Shown here piece after piece: positions 58,537 through 64,000 of a DNA stretch of 64,000 nucleotides (position 1 is its first letter; the number at the start of each line of letters is the position of its first letter). The DNA comes from Paguma larvata (lineage: Eukaryota > Chordata > Mammalia > Carnivora > Viverridae). Under the pieces are notes generated by a model, which saw only the letters and a list, made by a program, of their open reading frames with translations, ran no database searches and was not told the origin of the DNA. Position numbers and translations under genes: made by a program. Location of the stretch: contig CM057832.1 of assembly GCA_030068075.1 (NCBI GenBank), forward strand, positions 73,747,502-73,811,501. Reading direction: 5' to 3'.

Positions 58537-61500
58537 TTGTTTGCTTATTTGTTTAGGAATTACTCCATTTGGGATCTTTTTATGTTTGTGGCCAACAAAG
58601 ACCATATGGATGGGGTTGGTAGTAGAAGACAGTTAGGGGCCTGGAAATTGGTAAAAGCGGTTTTGTTTCTTTTTAGCTTTTGATGAAAGTTCATTTCTAA
58701 AATGCCTTAAGTCTCTAAAGGGAGCTGTAGATTTTGTCTAACTTCCATAGAATGATGAAAGATAATATTGGCATTAGCTTCTTTGATAGTTGATTCCTTT
58801 CCTTTCTTCCCAGGAGGGGAGAATAAAAAAGAAGAAGAAAAAAAAATTATAAAGATGAGATTCTAAAAAAATAAAGGAAGAAAAAAAAAAGACATGATGA
58901 GATTCTAGATGGACTTGAACTCTCATCTCAGAGGCAGGATAGCAGTGTGAAGAACGCAGGCTTTGCGGGGGCACCTGGGTGGCTCAGTCAGTTGAACGTC
59001 TGACTCTTAACTTTGGCTTAGGTCATGATCTCACAGTTTGTGCGACTGAGCCCTGCATCAGACTCTGTGCTGACAGCGTGGAGCCTGCTTGGGATTCTCT
59101 CTCTCCCTTTCTTTCTGCCACTTCCCTGTATGTGCTCTTTCTCCCCAAATAAATAAATAAACTTAAAAAAAAACATTTTAAAAAAGAATGCAGGCTTTGC
59201 TGTCCAAAGAATCTATATTCTAATTCCAGATGAACCCTTAACATTGTGATGGACTTGGGCATGCTAATCAAACCCTTTGAGCCTTGGTCTCCTCATCTGC
59301 AAAAGGGGATTGATAATATCTACTTCTAGGGGCACCTGACTGGCTCAGTCGGTACAGCATACGACTCTTGATCTCAGTGTCATGAGTTTGAGCTCCACAT
59401 TGGGTGTAGAGATTACTTAAAAAAAAATTATGTATATGAGTTGATAAACTCAAAGTTCTAGGTGCAGCAAGCACTTAGCAAGCACTCGATAAAAGGTAGC
59501 TCTGTTGATTCTCTGGAACCTTCCATCCTCCTCTCCCCTCTGCTCCCATCTGCTTCTGGTGGACAGGCCCTTCCTCCACAGGCTGCTCTTCCTCTCCCCT
59601 CACCTGTGGTGTCCCGGCAGTCACAGCACTCCTCAGCATTGGAGGGGTCAGAGATATTGCAGCAGTGTAGACAACGATTGTCGTCCATATGCAGCAGCAG
59701 GTTGGCGGGGCACACGGTGCAGTTCTTGGCGCCGGGTCCCTTGCATTCCACACAGCTTTCGTGGCATTTTTCACAGGTTAACTTCTCCCCCTGTTAAGAA
59801 TAATTGGGAGATTCTTTCTGAGTGTGGAGGCTTCGACAAGGCACTGGAGTTCCCAGGTGGAAGTTCCATTTTGTCTCCATGAGTGGGGGAGGCACGTGGA
59901 GGACAGTGGAAACATAGCTTGCTCTGGGTCCATTTTAACTCTTCAGGGTGGAAGACAGAACCGACTGTCTACACTTGGAGGAAATCACCCAGTCTTTCTA
60001 TCCGGGACCTGCTGGTAACAACAGTGGGAGAACAGGCTTCTAGAATAGCTCAAGTCGCAAACTGATAGCTCATGGTCAAGGGCAAGTTTTGTCTGGCTCA
60101 TCCAAATCGACCTTCGCCGTTAAGAAAAGTTTCAATCCATCGCCCACATTCAAAATTAGGATATTCCACTCGTAAGTCAGTTCCTAATTTCTCTTTAAAA
60201 ACTGGACTATCAGGGGCGCCTGGATGACTCTCTTTAAAACTAGACTATCAGGGGCGCCTGGATTCCGTTAATGGCCGACTCTTAATTTTGGCTCAGGTTG
60301 TGATCTCATGCTTGTAATCTCACCGTGGTGAGATCAAGCCCCACGCCGGGCTCTGCACTGGCCGTGCGGAGCCTGCTTGAGATTCTGGCTCTCCTCCTCC
60401 CTCTGCCCCTTCTCTGCTCGCGCACACTCATGCGTACACATGTTCTCTCTCTCAAAAAAAAAAAAAACCCCAATAGACTGTAAACACTGTCATTGCACCC
60501 ACATGGCAACATCACAGACAGCTGAGTGCCAGGGCCCCCTTTTTGTACTCTCCTAGTTGATACAATCCCCAGCACTTGCTCTGATGTCACCAAAACAGGT
60601 GACACATCAAATTTCACTTTTCATCAAGTTTGCACTGGGGTTCTCTTTGACCCAACACCCTTCACTCACATACATTCGCCTGCTTGGCCTCTGTGGTTAT
60701 TAGATTCTTTTGGCCCTGACCCAGAAGATTATTTGTGACTGTTTAGCGGAAATAGTTAAATCTCAGTGAGAATAGTCGAGAGATAAGGAGAAAGCGTCTT
60801 TCTTCCTGACAGGTTGCTTCTTCGCTGGTGCTGAAAATGCAGATGAGGGAAGGTATCTTTCTGTTTTACTTCTTCGCTGTGGGAAAGAAGGGATGGAAAT
60901 TGCCTTTGTGGAGCACTTTGGCAGTTTCAGGTGCTGATAAGGCACTTTCTCGGCTGTTATTATCTTATCGAATCATGGATTAGCTGTCAGAGGCCCTGGG
61001 TTCAATCCCAGCTTTGTAACTTACTATTCACGTGATCTTTAGCAAATTATTCAATCCCTCGGGTCCCCGGTTTCTTCAAAGTGTAAGGATTTAAAGAGAG
61101 CTCGTATGTGAATATGTCGGGTCATGTTAATTTCACCGTAGAGAGATTTACCTAATTTCATTTTTTTTTTTTAATTTTACTCATTTGTTTTGAATGAGAG
61201 AGACTAAGTACACAGGGAGGGGCAGAGAGAGAGAGAGGGAGAGAGAGAATCCCAAGCAGGCTCCACACCATCAGCACAGAGCCCGACTTGGGGCTCAACA
61301 AACTCCCCAACCATGAGATCATGACTTGAGCTGAAACCCAGAGTTGGACTCAACTGACTGAGACAGCCACGTGCCCCGAGACATACTTAATTCCTAAAGT
61401 TTGGAAACACAAGAAGTTAGTGAACTCAGAATATCCATGATTTCTAAGCAAGGAAATGAAATATATTTCTCTGTCTTTTTTTTAGAAATTATTTACTTTT

Positions 61501-62314
61501 GGGAGGAAAGAGGGGCAGAGAAACAAGGAGACACAGAATCCAAAGCAGGCTCCAGGCTCCGAGCCATCAGCACAGAGCCCAACTCGAGGCTTGAACTCAG
61601 AAATGGTGAGATCATGACCTAAGCCGAAGTCGGGCGCTTAACCAACTGAGCCACCCAAGTGCCCTGAAATCTCTCTATCTTAATACACTGTGGAAGGGTG
61701 GAGGAAATAAAAGACCAACAGCAGTTTTGTAGTTCTGACATTATTCAAGCATTTCAGGTTAGACAGCAGAGGGGTAGGAGAGAAGATACTTCTTATTTCT
61801 GATATAAGAGGACCTGAAACTTCTAAGTCACAAGCAATGAATGTAGAGTTAAATCTGAAGTCCTCATGACCCTATTTTAGAACTTTTTGACTTTGCCCAG
61901 AATACATGCAGAGACTAGCTCACATACCTCTGCAGAAGTGGCTAGGGCAATGGGGCACCTGGGGGACTCAGTCAATGAAGCATCCAACTTCGGCTCAGGT
62001 CATGATCTCACAGTTCTAGAGTTTGAGCCCTGCATTGGGCTGTGTGCTGACAGCTCAGAGCCTGGAGCCTGCTTCGGAGTCTGTGTCTCCCTCTCTCTCT
62101 GTCCCTCCCCTGCTCACACATTGTCTCTATCTCTCAAAAATAAATAAACATTGAAAAATTAAAAAAAAAAAAAAAAAGAAATGGCTAGGGCACACATGCC
62201 CAACTCTCAGTACCTCTTCCACTCTGTATTCTCCCACCAGACAGTCTGAGATGCAGAGTCCTCCCGCTAGGTGGTAACTCCACACACAAGATAAACAATT
62301 GAATGGTCCTTTTC
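56310..62314 (-). CDS. PCSK5: Proprotein convertase PC5/PC6, last three coding exons of the membrane-anchored B form (partial)
   Basis: PCSK5 is a subtilisin-like serine endoprotease of the secretory pathway that cleaves precursors at paired basic sites. The long B isoform has an extended cysteine-rich (furin-like repeat) region, one transmembrane helix and an acidic cytosolic tail. The exons here are 62314-62214, 59790-59604 and 56713-56310 (- strand), joined in frame (phase 0, then phase 1) with GT-AG introns. They encode the last Cys-rich repeats, a 22-residue hydrophobic helix and the tail, ending at a TAG. The peptidase and P domains and earlier repeats must lie beyond the right edge. 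No disruption is seen. RFK is the convergent neighbour, matching human 9q21 synteny. Confidence 0.95.
57214..57300 (-). mobile_element. CAN-SINE, short type, in PCSK5 intron
   Basis: Head truncated, ending CTACTGACTGAGTCCC. Confidence 0.82.
57301..58488. other. PCSK5 intron, nothing recognised
   Basis: Frames of 60-88 codons at 57329-57861 are chance; no splice-bounded Cys-rich coding segment was seen. Confidence 0.5.
58489..58534. repeat. (TG)n microsatellite in PCSK5 intron
   Basis: About 22 uninterrupted TG units between the two last PCSK5 exons. Confidence 0.97.
58970..59184 (+). mobile_element. CAN-SINE in PCSK5 intron
   Basis: Flanks AACGCAGGCTTTGC / AATGCAGGCTTTGC. Confidence 0.93.
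59329..59430 (+). mobile_element. CAN-SINE, short type
   Basis: Head GGGGCACCTGACTGGCTCAG, 170 bp from the PCSK5 Cys-rich exon. Confidence 0.9.
59604..59790 (-). CDS. PCSK5: PCSK5 cysteine-rich exon (second from last)
   Basis: 187 nt, acceptor TTCTTAACAG, donor GTGAGG. It encodes 62 residues plus one base, with 12 cysteines. The first half is a furin-like repeat (CEKCHESCVECKGPG..). The second half is a Cys-pair module (CLHCC, ECCDC), the last lumenal domain before the membrane. N-glycosylation sequons are N-C-T and N-I-S. Confidence 0.95.
60214..60473 (+). mobile_element. CAN-SINE with duplicated start
   Basis: The insertion junction (CTCTTTAAAA..ACTATCAGGGGCGCCTGGAT) occurs twice, at about 60193-60226 and 60231-60262, so flank and head were duplicated together after insertion. 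Confidence 0.88.
60965..61110 (-). repeat. MIR in PCSK5 intron
   Basis: CCCTGGGTTCAATCCCAGC and GATCTTTAGCAAATTATTCA are antisense MIR blocks. Confidence 0.65.
61162..61378 (-). mobile_element. CAN-SINE in PCSK5 intron
   Basis: T-run to ACAGCCACGTGCCCC; flanks TTACCTAATTTC / ATACTTAATTCC. Confidence 0.9.
61478..61664 (-). mobile_element. CAN-SINE in PCSK5 intron
   Basis: Ends CACCCAAGTGCCC, 100 bp after the previous copy. Confidence 0.92.
61952..62177 (+). mobile_element. CAN-SINE close to a PCSK5 exon
   Basis: Target repeat AGAAGTGGCTAGGGCA / AGAAATGGCTAGGGCA; ends only 37 bp from the donor side of the exon at 62214. Confidence 0.94.
62214..62314 (-). CDS. PCSK5: PCSK5 cysteine-rich exon (third from last)
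   Basis: 101 nt between a TTTCTTTCAG acceptor and a GTACTGAG donor. It needs one base from the previous exon. It encodes about 33 residues with four Cys (FNCLSC, GGLC, SDC) and ends VGEYRVEE. It is too short to stand out as an open frame and was found from its splice sites and Cys spacing. Confidence 0.9.
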
Positions 62315-62777
62315 CTGAAAGAAAAAAAACAGTGATTCTAAGTTACAACGCTGACCTTAGATTTCGACCCCTGTCTTGGATCCAACACAGTTGGGAGCAA
62401 GGAATATGGTAGGCAAACTGAAGTAGAAGGATGAGTTGATTGAAGAGATGGGGGGGAAAAAGAGTCTACAAGACACCAAGTAAAAGCCTAGACAATTACC
62501 CAGTTACCCCAATCAACTCTCATTTGGACATTGAGGATTTGGAAGCGATAGCTGTTTTATGACAGTGAAAAGAAAGATTTTCAGAGAATGAGAAATCATG
62601 TAGAAAGGTTATAAAACCTTTTTTTTTTTTTAAATCGTTCTGCTTATTTAACTAAAATAGAGGAGGAGAGTGATACCAGATGATTTGTGGGGGGCCAATA
62701 CCAAGTGGGTGAGGAAATCATTATTAGGCAGTTTCTAACTAAGAAACACCAGACTTAGAATTTAAAATCCCAGCGCT

Positions 62778-62954
62778 GGGGGTGCCTGGGTGGCTCAGTA
62801 GGTTAAGCATCCGATTTTGGCTCAGGTCATGATCTTGTGGTTTGTGACTTCCTGTGCTGACAGCTCAGAGCCTGGAGCCTGCTTCAGATTCTGTCTCCCT
62901 CTCTCTCTGCCCCTCACCCCCCTCAAAAATAAATAAAAATTAAATTAAAAAAAA
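62778..62954 (+). mobile_element. CAN-SINE in PCSK5 intron
   Basis: Head GGGGGTGCCTGGGTGGCTCAG minus part of the tRNA-like centre (about 25 bp missing after GGTTTGTGA). Confidence 0.92.
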
Positions 62955-63094
62955 TGCCAGGGCTAAAAGAATTTGGCAAATCATTTTGTCCAGTTCTAAA
63001 TTTAGGGGAGGGTAGTGGTGGTGATTGATTCCCTTGAAATTCTCTTGAAAGCTAAAAACTTTCTTTCAAAAAATTGGATGTGCTATTTGTTTAT

Positions 63095-63235
63095 TATTTT
63101 TTACATAAAGGAAAACTAAGACCCAGATATGTCAAGTCATTCATTCAGAATTACATAGGTAATGGTCAAGATTCGAATTCTTGTCGCCCCACAGCTCAGT
63201 GCTCTTTCGGTCACACCATCTGCCTTAACACCTTG
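63095..63235 (+). repeat. MIR in PCSK5 intron
   Basis: GGAAAACTAAGACCCAGA.. ATAGGTAATGGTCAAGATTCG.. CAGTGCTCTTTCGGTCACAC is a MIR core to 3' end. Confidence 0.6.
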
Positions 63236-63270
63236 TGACCCATCAAGTAGAGAAGGCCTGGATCTGCAGG

Positions 63271-63303
63271 GTTTTTTGTTTTGTTTTGTTTTGTTTTGTT
63301 TTG
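63271..63303. repeat. (TTTTG)n repeat
   Basis: About six units of TTTTG in a PCSK5 intron. Confidence 0.9.
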
Positions 63304-63794
63304 TGGAGGTAATACTCCACTCTCCTAATCCAGAGACCCCAAGAAGGACTGACCCAAGCATTATATTTTACGCAGATAGGAAGGGAACTTCCGAAAAGGG
63401 TTTGGAGACAGGAGACCTGAATTCTCATTCATTCCATTAGGAAGGTCCTGGTGTTCTTGCCAAGAATTTCAAAACAAGAGCAGGGAGATAGATGGGGGGC
63501 GTGGAAGGTGCTTGTTATTGTGAGTCGGAACTTGATGTAAGTCTTCCCATCAGAAGAAGGCTGTAAAGAGTGGTTAGTTGAATTCAAACTCGATCCACAA
63601 GGCCTGTCCTTCACAAACACTATGGAGGTAACTAGCTCTTCATGTCTGATCTGTGAGCTCAATCATCTGTGGTGTTTCTATGGAAAAAAAGACTTCTGAG
63701 CTCTGAACAACAGTTTAGAGAACAAACCATTATTTCCCAATTCCTTCTTAGATTGGGGGCTGCCTGTAGTGCCATAAATTCAAAGCCATTTAAT

Positions 63795-64000
63795 AATTTT
63801 AAGTTTTAAATTGAAGTAGAGTTGACATTAAATATTAGTTTCAAGTGTACAACAGTGATTCAACAACTATGTACATTAGGAAGTGCTCACCACACCAAGT
63901 ATTGTTACCATCTGTCATCATACACAGTTATCACAATATTATTGACTGTCTTCCCTATGCTGTCCTTTTCATCCCTATGACTTATTTATTTTACAACTGG
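63795..64000 (-). mobile_element. L1 3' UTR fragment at the right edge, antisense
   Basis: Blocks AGTTTCAAGTGTACAACAG, CACCACACCAAGTATTGTTACC and the following TTGACTGTCTTCCCTATGC are antisense L1 3' UTR. Truncated by the window end. Confidence 0.75.

Noticed and set aside
1081..62954. tRNA-like sequences in many places
   Set aside because: They are heads of CAN-SINEs with decayed A/B boxes and A-tails, not tRNA genes.

Overview
This is mammalian nuclear DNA from a carnivore, most likely a felid. About fifty tRNA-Lys-derived CAN-SINE copies are present in the feliform arrangement: a tRNA-like head beginning GGGGCACCTGGGTGGCTCAG, a 'gctgacagctcagagcctgg' body, a CT-rich stretch, then AATAAA and an A-tail. 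Only two protein-coding genes can be supported. RFK (riboflavin kinase) is complete on the + strand: four coding exons between 31932 and 35655 encode 155 aa, with a CpG-island promoter at about 31430-32240 and a polyadenylation signal at 36834. The 3' end of PCSK5 (proprotein convertase subtilisin/kexin type 5, long membrane-anchored PC5B/PC6B form) lies on the - strand as the last three coding exons (62214-62314, 59604-59790, 56310-56713); the rest of the gene lies beyond the right edge. The two genes are tail to tail, as in human 9q21, seen here in the opposite orientation.

Left part (1-31400): intergenic and repeat-rich. The main feature is a decayed class I (gammaretrovirus-like) endogenous provirus on the - strand, 10867-17588, with both LTRs, a 4-bp target duplication (AGAT), a tRNA-Gly-type primer-binding site, a polypurine tract, and fragments of gag, protease, reverse transcriptase, integrase and env TM. 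RNase H, the first half of integrase and nearly all of env SU are missing. A class II solo LTR (15381-16062) with a perfect 6-bp target duplication sits inside its gag. A solo LTR of the same class I family (6903-7253) sits inside an older MaLR LTR. Other LTRs lie at 2203-2562, 19391-19755 and 22701-23095; the last splits an old L1 running from about 21000 to 24590.

Middle (31400-36870): RFK, with SINE, L1 and MIR pieces in its introns. From 36870 to 56309 is the interval between the convergent genes. It holds LTRs (38980-39210, 47130-47517, 49727-50262), a Tigger-like DNA transposon, a hAT-like element, microsatellites and SINEs, with no gene I can support. From 56310 to the right edge are the terminal PCSK5 exons and introns.

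RFK makes FMN from riboflavin; PCSK5 matures secreted precursors. I see no functional link beyond their conserved adjacency. I did not find a previously undescribed biological system. The most informative structures are the nested retroviral insertions with intact target duplications.
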